A DNA stretch of 64,000 bases from assembly GCA_005765155.1 (NCBI GenBank), contig VCCP01000002.1, forward strand, positions 4,774,001 to 4,838,000, in the 5' to 3' direction. The position numbers and the translations under genes are program-made. Positions 34,984 to 45,074 of this stretch are shown here, piece after piece. The DNA is from Zelopaecilomyces penicillatus (taxonomy: Eukaryota > Ascomycota > Sordariomycetes > Hypocreales > Pseudodiploosporaceae). Position 1 is the stretch's first letter; each line of letters begins with the position of its first letter. Below the pieces are notes generated by a model. That model saw nothing but the letters and a program-made list of their open reading frames with translations. It was not told the DNA's origin and made no database searches.

Positions 34984-36340
34984 GCGTCTCTAAGGTTTGA
35001 GCTCAGGATAAAACAAAAATGATTACACTTCAGCACGAGAGTCGACCACAGCGTCGTGCCTCTAACCCTAATGGTACCTGTCCAGAGCAGAGTCAGTATT
35101 TACCATCAATGGTGAAGGGCCAGAGGACCAAGTGCCTGAACTAAGAACGTCGTCCTCTCCCTGTTGATGATTGGCCTACCAACACCAGTAAACATGATGG
35201 CATTAACATATACTACGGTCATCTTAGCGGAACAAGATGCACCAGAGGCCTATGTGCTGCGTGGGCCTCGCAGTTAAACAGAGACACTTGGCGCATACGT
35301 CAACAGTGCATTGCCGAGGCTGGAGCGTTGGCACGCGAAACCTTGTTTTTAGTGCCGTGCTTGGTATAAGCTTGGTAGCTGGATATGTCCTTTGGATTTA
35401 CAACGATGCGAGTTTTGCATGCGCAGAGTGGACGTTTTACCTTATGCAAGAGAGAGACATTCGACCTGGAACTCTTTGTATGCATGGCTGGATGATGATT
35501 AGTGTGTGGCTTGCAACGGGTTGTCTGCTTACCAAAGGCTTTATCACTCAGGGTTGGTTTTACGAACAAGATAAGAAACGTACTGATAGATAATAAGCCA
35601 CGAGGTAAATCGGTGTGCAAGGTTTTGCTCAGTAGTACCTAGTAATAGATCGTTGAAGCCGCACGGCGCACATCCCCCCATCCACAGCCTCATAACAAAC
35701 GGTTTGGTTGAGGCGTTTGCCTACACCGCATGGCCGACGCCAACAAGACTTGATAGTCGGAAGAGCTAGCAATCAGCGATACGGTCTGATCGCCGCCGCC
35801 TGTTCTTTGACATGTATGGATTGTTTCCTGTCTCCTCCCTGCCTTTTCTCCACTACCTACCTTTAGCTCAGCTCTCAGCTCGTATGTGTGAAGAGTGAAA
35901 ATACCTACCTTGGACTTATTATTAGGGGCAAGCGCTCGGAAAGTCCCTACCCTGGCCATCCCTCCCCCCCACCTTGAGCCGCCGCCCCGGCTTTCCACCA
36001 ACACACAACCCATCTTCGTTTGCATCCCATCCAAGTCCACACAAACTTGTTCCATTCCCTTCTCAATACCATAGTTTATTGTGTATTGTCCCTGCCTCAA
36101 CTGGCTCTGGAAATTTCCATGAAAAAAAGCGAACCTTGAAGCCTTGCGTGTATCGCGCGCCGCTCCCTAGTCGCATCTACTATATCGATATCGGCCTCCT
36201 TCTCCCGCGATTCCGCAACCTGTTTTCTCTCTCCTCCCAAACCGGCGTCACGCGCCTACCTCACGCAGGTTCAGGCAACCTATTATTGTCCTCTCCTCCT
36301 CCCCTGAGGTTTCCCGTTCCCTCAATATCCAGGCAATTCA
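34984..36340. other. Intergenic region upstream of the CaM kinase
   Basis: This 1.36-kb stretch holds the 3' UTR of the release-factor-like gene, one weak ORF (listed separately) and a C/T-rich leader of the kinase gene from about 35960 onward. Confidence 0.5.
35237..35593 (+). CDS. Weak small ORF, possible two-helix membrane protein
   Basis: This intronless 118-codon frame has two hydrophobic segments (about 34-56 and 79-103) separated by a short polar loop, and a charged C-terminus (EQDKKRTDR). I do not recognise it. It could be a real small membrane protein or a chance frame in the spacer between the release-factor-like gene and the kinase. No clear promoter or splice evidence supports it. 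Confidence 0.25.
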   Translation: MHQRPMCCVGLAVKQRHLAHTSTVHCRGWSVGTRNLVFSAVLGISLVAGYVLWIYNDASFACAEWTFYLMQERDIRPGTLCMHGWMMISVWLATGCLLTKGFITQGWFYEQDKKRTDR

Positions 36341-37659
36341 ATGGATCGGCAGCAGCAACAGCCGCAAGTCCAACCTTGTCGATACAAGGTTGGCAAGACG
36401 CTGGGTGCGGGGTCCTACTCCGTGGTCAAGGAGTGCGTCCATATCGACACTGGCCGTTACTATGCCTCCAAAGTGATCAACAAGCGCCTCATGGCTGGGC
36501 GCGAACATATGGTGCGTAGGATGTGAAGATGATGAACACACATACATGTGCTTCTGGTTCTATATTCACACCCTATACTTCATCTTGTGCTAACTTCCCA
36601 AACCTCCGTTGTTAGGTGCGCAATGAAATCGCCGTGTTGAAAAAGGTCTCCATGGGCCACCAGAACATCCTGACCCTCGTCGACTACTTCGAGACGATGA
36701 ACAACCTCTACTTGGTAACAGATCTCGCTCTCGGCGGCGAGCTCTTCGACCGTATCTGCCGCAAGGGCTCCTACTACGAATCCGACGCCGCCGACCTCAT
36801 TCGCGCCACGCTGTCGGCCGTCGCTTACCTGCACGACCATGGTATTGTTCACCGCGATCTCAAGCCTGAGAACCTGCTGTTCCGCACGCCTGAAGACAAT
36901 GCAGACCTGCTCATCGCCGATTTTGGCCTCTCCCGTATAATGGACGAGGAGCAGTTCCACGTGTTGACCACCACCTGCGGCACGCCGGGCTACATGGCCC
37001 CCGAGATCTTCAAGAAGACAGGCCACGGCAAGCCCGTAGACCTGTGGGCCATTGGCGTCATCACCTACTTCCTCCTTTGCGGTTACACCCCTTTTGATCG
37101 CGACTCGGACTTTGAGGAGATGCAGGCCATTCTCAATGCCGACTACAGCTTCACCCCCATCGAGTACTGGCGCGGCGTCTCCACCAACGCAAAGGACTTC
37201 ATCCGGCGCTGTCTGACTATCGACCACACGAAGCGCATTACAGCCCACGAGGCCCTTCAACACCCGTTCGTCGCCGCACCAGCCCCCGCCGACGGCGCTG
37301 GCGAGAACTTGCTGCCGACCATCAAGAAGAACTTCAACGCCCGCCGCACCCTACACGCCGCCATCGACACCGTCCGTGCCATCAACAAGCTGCGCGACGC
37401 TCAGAGCCACATGATGGACGGCGCCCGCTCCAAGGAACCCTCACGGGATGCCCCGCACCTTCGCGACGGCGTTCGCAAGGACGACAGCGCCATCTCCATG
37501 GGCACCACCCCGTCTAGCGATGCCGACGGCCGCTCAGGGAGCGGTGATGTTGTCACTGGGAATGTGTCCATGGATAACGTGCCGGCCTCGCTGCAGCCAG
37601 GCAACTCTGCCAACCGTCTTACAAGTAAGGGTCTATGGAGTGCCGATTCAATGCGATGA
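36341..37659 (+). CDS. Calcium/calmodulin-dependent protein kinase (CaMK I type)
   Basis: The model is join(36341..36511,36616..37659), 404 aa; the 104-nt intron (donor GTGCGT, branch GCTAAC) joins GREHM to VRNEIAVLKK. The kinase landmarks are complete: Gly loop GAGSYSVV, VAIK-type lysine Lys44 (YASKVIN), HRDLKPENLL (Asp138), DFG (Asp159), activation-loop Thr177 (TTTCGTPGY, the site used by upstream CaMK kinases), and APE. The autoinhibitory and calmodulin-binding segment lies at about 288-317 (IKKNFNARRTLHAAIDTV). The last 80 residues are Ser/Asp-rich. It matches fungal Cmk1/CmkA in length and order, and should respond to Ca2+ signals. Codons are strongly GC-ending. Confidence 0.96.
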
Positions 37660-39076
37660 GGGGCTAAGATGACGGCGGCGGCGAAAGTATCTACCCCCTC
37701 TCACTTGTTGCTGACTTGGGATGTGAACGAACATTCTATTCCAGAACAATGAGTCAAAGAAATAAGCGGCGCTGGTAGCCATTTCCCTTGATTACATCTC
37801 TTCTTCTGCTTACAGACTCTGGAAATTGGTTACCTAGGAAGCGTCTGACGAGAAACACTGTTGGACATCAAAGATGCATTTTTCTTGGAAGGACTTCTTT
37901 TTACATCTTCTTAGTTGACATCACATCTCTTGGTCTAAATTTTTCTCTTTTTACCTTCTCAAGATGGGGAATGGCACAAAGCATGCCATTTGTTCTTTTT
38001 TTTATTCCCTCTCATTTTTCTTTTTTTTGGGGGTTCCTAGCCAGAGAGCATTTCTCATGTTGCGCGTGATGACGGACTGTCAGGGGAGCATTGTTGGGAA
38101 GAAATGATTTGCCATTATGGAGCATATCTGCATGTGAGAATGGATGAATGAGCCCATCAGCTAAATTCAAGTAAACAGACGAAAGCTGTATATGCCTGCC
38201 AATACTTAGTAATACAGCTGAACAATCAACATGATCCTGGATGCCGACTATGATGTCCGTCCCATGGCTTTTTCTAATGGCTAGCATGCAATATTCCCAA
38301 AGGATCCCTTAAGGTCACGATATGCAATATCAATGTGCTTCACTTGGTATAATATGTATGAATACAATCGGTGTATAGTTTGAAAAGTTATTTAGATTTT
38401 TTGAGGGTGTCGGTCTACCTCTATGGTCTAGCGAGTGGTATCTTTGGTATGTGCTTCGGCCCAAGCAAGCTCCCCGTGCATTACCGCCACTCTCGAACAG
38501 CTTCTCGCAGAAACCATCAAATCCCCACGTGTCTGTTCGTCCCTCTCTTGATTCTTGAGTGTCCATCGCATCTTCTTTCATGGCTCACTAACGATCGTAT
38601 CGGTGCATGATGCGCCCATCCCCATACCATGCACGAATTATCCCAGCGTATGTATACATTACGTACTCTATGAGTTTTGGTCAACTCCCACATGGAGTAG
38701 ATGCAATCCAACAGAAGGCGACGCTGGAGACGTCCCTCTTTTTGCGTTCCTATTAAAAATTCCTTCTCCCCTCTTCATTATTAAGAGATTCCTGACAGCA
38801 TGGCGGTCGTCCGCCAGAGGCATGGTTTCTCGGGAAAAAAACAACCACTTTGCGACAAATCGCTGTGCCGATGAATGCCAAAGATGTAAACAAAAAAAGT
38901 TTGTATCGAATATTAGTTACGAGTTTCAAGTCATTAGCAGGTTCGTAAAGCCCGCTCGACCGACGGATAGAGTTGAGTTGAGTGATGTGAGTCGAGAATG
39001 TTGGAGTGAGTAAATGTGCCGTCGGGACCTGTTTTCGAACGGGTGGTTGATGTTGATTTAAAAAAAAAAAAAATCA
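37660..39076. other. Convergent intergenic region CaM kinase/AUR1
   Basis: This 1.4-kb stretch between stops contains T-rich runs (37995-38030) and an A-run at 39059-39073 just beyond the AUR1 stop. No gene is supported. Confidence 0.5.
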
Positions 39077-40518
39077 TCACCGCATTACAACTACTTCGCT
39101 AAGCTCCACGTCTCGGGGTGGCGTGTTACCGTCCCAAAGATGATCACTGTGTGTCAGGTCCATAACCAAGATGCCGGGGATGGTCTCTTCCGATGCCGTG
39201 GGACTCAAGGTGCCACTGCTAGAGCTGCAGCTGGAACTGCTAGCCAAGGTCCATCCGTCGCTTGAGTTGGCCCGTTGGTGATCGATTAATCCAAAGCCAA
39301 AGTACTGGCCATACTCTTCGTCAGAGACCTTGTGACGCTCGCCAATCTCAACGTATTCATAATCCCATCTTGTCATCTTGTCGGCTTGACGTTGGGGCAT
39401 CCACTTAGCGCGTGATACGTAGAAGAAGCAGGCAGCAATCAGACCACCACCGACCAGATCAATGGCGTAATGATGGCTGAGATACATGGTAGCCCACCAG
39501 ACCCAGCCAGCATAGACAGCGAAGAAGACTCTGAATTGAGGAAAGCAGTGGCTCATGAAGAGGGCCTCGAGCACTGCATTAGCCGAATGCAAGGAGGGGA
39601 AGGCGCCAAATGGGAGAGGCGCATGAGTAAAATTAGTTGTGTATAAATCGATGCCGAAAATTTGGTCGACACGAGCCAAGCCAGCAGGTGAGCCAGGCAT
39701 GCCATAGGCAGCTGGGACCAGACCATGCTCGTTCTCGTACCAAGGAGGCGTGCAAGGAAAAATTAGTTGGATAGTGACGCCGAGAATGCTCATCCATCCG
39801 AAAGCACGTGCAAAAACGGGTGCTGATCCAGGGGCGCCGAAGATGAACATTACAAGTGAGCAAACGGCGGGGGCACCGAAGTGCATTATGCCGTAAGGAA
39901 GCCATGCGAGGATATCAAGGATAGGATGCTTGTGTGCAGAGAGAATATTGGAAAGATTGGCTCCATAAAGAACGTTTTCCAAAGCTGGCAACACGCGAAC
40001 CCAAATATGAGGGCGATACTCATAAGGAATAAAGCTGTAATGAAAAAAATTGTCAGTTAGAGTCTCAAGTTGAGATTTTCAACCAGCATGACTTACCGGC
40101 TGCAGAAAAAATACAGGAGCCAAATCCATATCGTTGATGACGGAAGGAAAAATTGGCGTGTTGCAGGCATGAGCAGCACCCAGACGGCGGCCATAAGGGA
40201 AAACATCTTGAGCGCAGGGGCTGGAGGAGCTATCCACAGCGAGAACAGCACCAGGCCGATGAGGAAAGGATACTGGATATCCAACAAGCGCCATTGGTGC
40301 TTTTGCAAGTCGCGAATGCCATCCCAGAAGCTAAAGGAGGTGCGCAAGCTTGTGATGTCGTCCACCCCGGGATGTGTCGACTTGGACTTCGACTTGGCTC
40401 GTCGTCGGCCAGCAGGAGAGCGACTAGGGAGACGGTTCAAGAAAGCGAGATTGACATGCTCCGTAAGAAGGGTCGGAAGCTTGGGCTTGCCCGAGTACGA
40501 TACAGAATGGTCCTTCAT
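39077..40518 (-). CDS. AUR1: Inositol phosphorylceramide synthase catalytic subunit
   Basis: The model is complement(join(39077..40034,40097..40518)), 459 aa; the 62-nt intron has branch CTCTAAC and joins YFFCSR to FIPYEYRP. The start MKDHSVSYSG is chosen because more upstream frame is not conserved-looking. Multiple membrane helices are visible. The PAP2-type active site is intact: PSLHSANA with His290, and YLSHHYAIDLVGG with His329 and Asp333. Their spacing (39 and 4 residues) equals that of the catalytic triad of yeast Aur1. The Golgi enzyme transfers phosphoinositol from phosphatidylinositol to ceramide and is the target of aureobasidin A. The C-terminal tail is Ser-rich and acidic. AUR1 needs the partner Kei1, not in this window. 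Confidence 0.97.
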
Positions 40519-43500
40519 GGTGGTGAAATGTAGCCGAAAGAAATTGCGTGAGAAATGATGGTTAAGGAGTGATGTGCGCGAAAGGTCGGCGGCAATTCGC
40601 GTGATTCGGCCGGATGATGAATAGTTGAATACCCCAAACACTACCTCATAATACCCCAAAAGACAGCCTGGAGCCGGAACTACTTCGCGCACCTCCCACT
40701 GCTGCGCCGACGTGAAGGCCGGTGACCAACACGTGCGGCGGCGATGGTGACGGAGGGAGACGCAGTGCGACGAGGTGGCGAGCAGGCGTCGTGGTGGGCG
40801 TTGTGTGCGGGAGCTTGTGCGCGCGGACCGAGATAAATGTTCGATATCGTTGTGGATGAAGCGGAGCGAAGAGAAGGAGAAAGGAAAACAGGCAGAGCAG
40901 TGGAGGAGGAGGCGAAGGAGGAGGAGGGGAGCGTCGTGAGTTAAGGTGTGGAAGGGAGTAAGTAGGAGGTAGGTAGGAGGAAGCAGGAGGAGAGAGTCGT
41001 AGTATGATGGCAGGGTGCAGGAGAGAGAGAGCTTGGGTGTGCACCCACAGGCTAACCACGTACGTACAGGCTCCTAGGCGTCGCAGGCTGTACCTGTGGG
41101 CAGTAGGAGGCCTGTCGGGGCGCAGGTGGCTTTCGCGTGTCACGGACAGCCGGGCTAATCGCTGGGCACGTCGTCCACTCGCTGTTGAGTCGCTGTTCCG
41201 TCACTGCTGAGTGCTAATTACCTTGGTGCTGGCAGGGAGACATTAGTAACCTTAGCCCAAGCCGGAAGCCACGGCACCAAGTACCGGTACCTCTGGGCAG
41301 AGTACATGTGCGCGTACCTCAGTGGGTGATGGATGGATGGCCTTGGTGGCACCACAGTGGTTGAGTTGGTTCTGCCAGGGTGGTCTGAGCGGACGCGCCA
41401 GTCGAAACCCCCCCGGCAAGGGCCCTGGAGGCTGCCTGGAACCCTGGACTCTTTAGGCGCCTGACAGTGAAATTACACTGAGTTGCCATGGCGGCCGATG
41501 AGTGGCCAGCCAGGGCCGACAGGTGGGGATGTAGGCTGTCGGGGTTTGGCAAGCCATGAGAGGCCGACAGCCCCATCACCGCACCCGGGCCAGAGAGTGG
41601 CCATGGGGGTTTATGCAAATCGTAGCCGTCCTTCTGTTGCGGCATGTTACGCATTGTAGCAAAAGGTGACCTCCGTATGTCTGGCTGTGTGTGCGAAGTA
41701 CGAATTATGGAGCACATGGATTAGCCTGTATCGCGTATTGCCCGTACCTTTCCTCACTGATTGATAGATTGATTGTCCCATCCATCCATTCATCTGGGTT
41801 CCGGCTCGCCCGGATCTGAAAACGCCGTACAAGACAACGGACGAGCCATATGTCAGCTGGCGCGAGTTGCCGGTCATCAGCACCGACTCCAAAAACCTCC
41901 GTGGCAGCCGAACACCTGCAAAAGAGTCCAGAATGGGACGGGAGAGATACAGAAAAAAAGTATCTAGACCGCTCATCGACCGTCCTAATGTCTAGAGCGG
42001 TATTCGCCGGCAAAAAGTGAACTACTACTACTACTCTACATCCACCGGAGGATTGTCGAGCCCTCTTGCCGATGATTGTGAGCGGCTGCTCAACGGCCGA
42101 GAGATGACGATGAAGGCCGGGACTGACCGTCCCCCGAGCCCGATGATGGCGGGTACGAAGATACTTGTCTACTCCGCATGCCTTGCCTACATTTGAGCGC
42201 ACATGAAAAGAAAAATAGCGTCGATTCGGCAACGAGGGCTGTGGCTTTGACAGACTGAACAGACAAGACGACAGCGGTGGGGCTTTTGCGATGAGCAGCC
42301 AACCAGTCGATGGTCACACGACGAGGGGGCTTGTTCGCAGCCAGAAACAACAGACGCAGAGGGCAAAAAAAGACGATAAAACATGACAGAATGCTCAGTT
42401 TGGGTCAAGGTGCATAATCCGTGGTTGGATCGTGGGCTCGAATCGGGCAATAGCGCCAAGACGTGCTGGCCTAGCGCGCTACACAAGCAGGGTGACCTCA
42501 TTGCGGTGAGACGTTGCGATGCTTGCCGAGAGATACGGGCGGCAAAAGAGAAAGAAAGGAAAAAAAAAAAAGCGGTTGCGGTTGCGGATGGGGGCACGGG
42601 GTATTCAAAAAGGTATCCACTCATAATTACAGATTGTAATAAAGCATGCATGTTTCTGTAGATGAGGGGGGGGAAAAGCAAACATGAGAGCGCGATGGGA
42701 AACGCGTTCATTGTATCGGGACCGTTCCAGATTCAACATGCTTTGAGGAATGCGAGAGAGACAAGGACGCAAGAGCTTAATTGTGTAAGACATGATTATC
42801 ATTAGCTCTTGGCAGGACCAAAATCTCTGGGGTTGTGCGTGCTCTGTGTAGAAGTGACAGATGATTTAGCCACACCCACCTCTGACAATGCAAGGCAGGG
42901 AGAGATAGAAGAGAGGGGGAGGGGGGGGAAAGGCCCTGTTTGCTTGCTTGCTTTCATTCCCGTGACATGATTGATAATAATAGCACAAGTGCTTGCATGT
43001 GGGTAATATGCAGAGCAAATAATGACAACTGCACGACTACCGTGATGCCGCAGAACGAAAACGGCTGGGCAGCACCAGCACCACCTAGTCGCAAGTCGGG
43101 GTGAGGAGGAGGAAGGGGTCTGAACGCCAAACCCAAACACGCACGCAATAATTAGGTGTAACTGAGTGGTGACTGAGGTTGACTGACTGACTGATACACT
43201 TGGACTTGAACCCCTGGGATGTTCACATCGGCTATCGGACCCTGCGGAGGAGGATGGATGGAATTTGCTGTCAGCAACCAAACCATCCAAAACGGCCTAA
43301 ACGGGGGACAGCCAGCGGAGTTGCAACTTGGTCGCGTGCAGCGTCTGCAGCGCCACCATCGTGGTGCGCAAGACTGCTGCAGGCAGTCGGAGCAACGCTG
43401 CAAGGCTGAATGCGGTTTAATGTGGCCAATGTGGTTGATTGTGCAATGGCAAGGCTGGTTGCTGTGGTTGCTGACGAGGATAAAGAATGCAGATGTGGAC

Positions 43501-44111
43501 AAGACGGCAGCCGATGAGGTCACCGACCTTGGACGCTATGCACTAAAAAAAACGTGCATAAAAAGAGATCCTTCGCTGCGAGTGTATCGGAATATCGAGG
43601 GGACGGATGAATACCATACCAAAATTACCTAATAATCACTCGGCAATTGGAGAGCACCAGCCCCCACCCAAGGTCATCTTATCCAGAGATTAAGATAGCC
43701 GTCAACTAGCACCACGCAACCATCGTACCTCACCAGCTAAAGAATGGCTTTGCTAGATCTGTTGATCAAGAGGTTGAATGCGATGCTGGGTAACAGCACT
43801 ACTGTTGTAGCAATAAAACAAACTCCTCTGATATGACGCAAGTAGTCTTAAACTATTCATCAAGAATTGAAGCTGTCATACCGTAGTAAGCCCCAACTGC
43901 CGTAGATAGAACAGGAGATAGTCGTATATATCATCAATAAAGGGCAGCCTACATCTAATGCATCAGGCCTTTGTTTTCGCCATTGATAATCTTGACAACT
44001 TCCCTCCTACCTCTTTACCTCTTCTCTACCAATCCTCCGTTGATTGACGGATTGCCTTCAATTTGAGTAGTCTTGATCATATTCACTCTCTCACCCTTTA
44101 CGTTCTAAAAC
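40519..44111. other. Gene-poor region upstream of AUR1
   Basis: This 3.6-kb region is divergent between AUR1 and the CshA-repeat gene. Next to AUR1 (40850-41040) the plus strand is GGA/GAGG-rich, a C/T-rich leader on the AUR1 sense strand. Short repeats include ATGG units near 41330, CTA units near 42022-42036 and GCTT units near 42940-42952. Open frames on both strands show no domain and look like chance. Confidence 0.5.
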
Positions 44112-44237
44112 ATGTTCTCTCACACGCAATGCAAACATCGCAAGCACGGCTACCTGGCGAGAGTTGCTACTCTAGTAATGACTCTTTCATTCGCTTCATC
44201 AGTACTTCTTTTGATGGCTTCCATTAGAATAGCATAG
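44112..44237 (+). other. Hydrophobic leader ORF in frame with the CshA-repeat gene, ending in TAG
   Basis: An ATG in good context (AAACATG) opens 41 codons: MFSHTQCKHRKHGYLARVAT, basic, then a hydrophobic stretch rich in Leu, Val, Met, Ser and Ala, as in a signal peptide. The frame ends at TAG (44235-44237) and is the same frame as the downstream gene, with no other stop between. Either this is the original signal peptide cut by a nonsense change, or the stop is removed by splicing, or it is a chance uORF. Candidate introns ending at this TAG are 44175-44237 (GTAATG donor, 63 nt) and 44202-44237 (GTACTT donor, 36 nt); both are multiples of three. Confidence 0.35.
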
Positions 44238-44273
44238 GTTGCGCCGCTGGGATCACGTGCCCAGTTCAACAAC

Positions 44274-45074
44274 ATGGAAGATGATGGTTTTGGCCGCCGG
44301 CTCATCACAACGACCTCTCTGGATCCGATCTCTATGTTGAAGAATTCTCCGACAATACTTGCCGACAATATTGAGAATCAACGGAGAAGTTTGGTCAACA
44401 GCAAGCTGGAGCTGGCCGTCAAACCTGCCGTTGCCGGTGGTCCAAGAGCAAACCCAGACGAGACGTCTGGGCCACAAGGCCAGCCACAATCGATTGATCC
44501 ATTATCCAATGATGAGTCTGGGGATGATAATGTTCCGCTTGATTCAGCCACACTTACGCTACTGGATATGGATGGCCATGCTGTGGACTCGGTTACTGTT
44601 CCTGATGAAGGGACTTATACCGTCAAGGATGGCAAGATCGTCTTTACACCAGAGCCTCAATTCACAGGAGTCGCAACCATTGTCCAATACCAGGTAAAAG
44701 ACACTGCGGGCAATGCGACAATGTCTACTTTTACACCTACTGTAACAGCTGTGATTCCAACGGCCAATCCAGACAAAACTACTGGACCAAAAGGCAGGCC
44801 TCAATCAATTGATCCATTGGCCAACGATACAGCTGGGGAAGAGAATACTCCACTTGATCCGAGTACCCTCACATTACTCAACAAAAAAAATATTCCAGTA
44901 GAATCTATCAAACTCCGCAAGCAAGGAACATTTGTGGTCGAGGACGGCAAGATTACTTTTACACCTTTACCTAGATTTGTTGGACAGGCGCGTCCTGTTA
45001 AATATCAAGTAAAGGATGTCAACGGTACGCCAGCAGTATCTACTTACACAGCCAAGGTGAAATCGAGGACTTGA
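44274..45074 (+). CDS. Protein with two tandem CshA-type fibril repeats (bacterial-adhesin-like)
   Basis: An uninterrupted 266-codon frame. Residues 59-158 and 164-264 are two copies of one module with a period of 105 residues: each starts ANPD(E/K)T(S/T)GP(Q/K)G, continues PQSIDPL(S/A)ND, PLD(P/S).TLTLL, then G(T/K).(V)(K/E)DGKI.FTP.P.F.G, and ends YQVKD. I recognise this as the CshA-type fibril repeat, known from surface adhesins such as Streptococcus gordonii CshA and many actinobacterial cell-wall proteins. The first 58 residues have no domain. From this ATG there is no signal peptide, although a hydrophobic leader lies in frame upstream behind a stop. No LPXTG anchor or GPI tail is present. 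The gene lacks the C-ending codon bias of SHMT or the kinase. Surface or secreted adhesion is inferred; bacterial origin is likely but untested. Confidence 0.82.
   Translation: MEDDGFGRRLITTTSLDPISMLKNSPTILADNIENQRRSLVNSKLELAVKPAVAGGPRANPDETSGPQGQPQSIDPLSNDESGDDNVPLDSATLTLLDMDGHAVDSVTVPDEGTYTVKDGKIVFTPEPQFTGVATIVQYQVKDTAGNATMSTFTPTVTAVIPTANPDKTTGPKGRPQSIDPLANDTAGEENTPLDPSTLTLLNKKNIPVESIKLRKQGTFVVEDGKITFTPLPRFVGQARPVKYQVKDVNGTPAVSTYTAKVKSRT

Noticed and set aside
42187..42711. 174-codon open frame on the minus strand
   Set aside because: It contains a phenylalanine run produced by a homopolymer and no recognisable domain.
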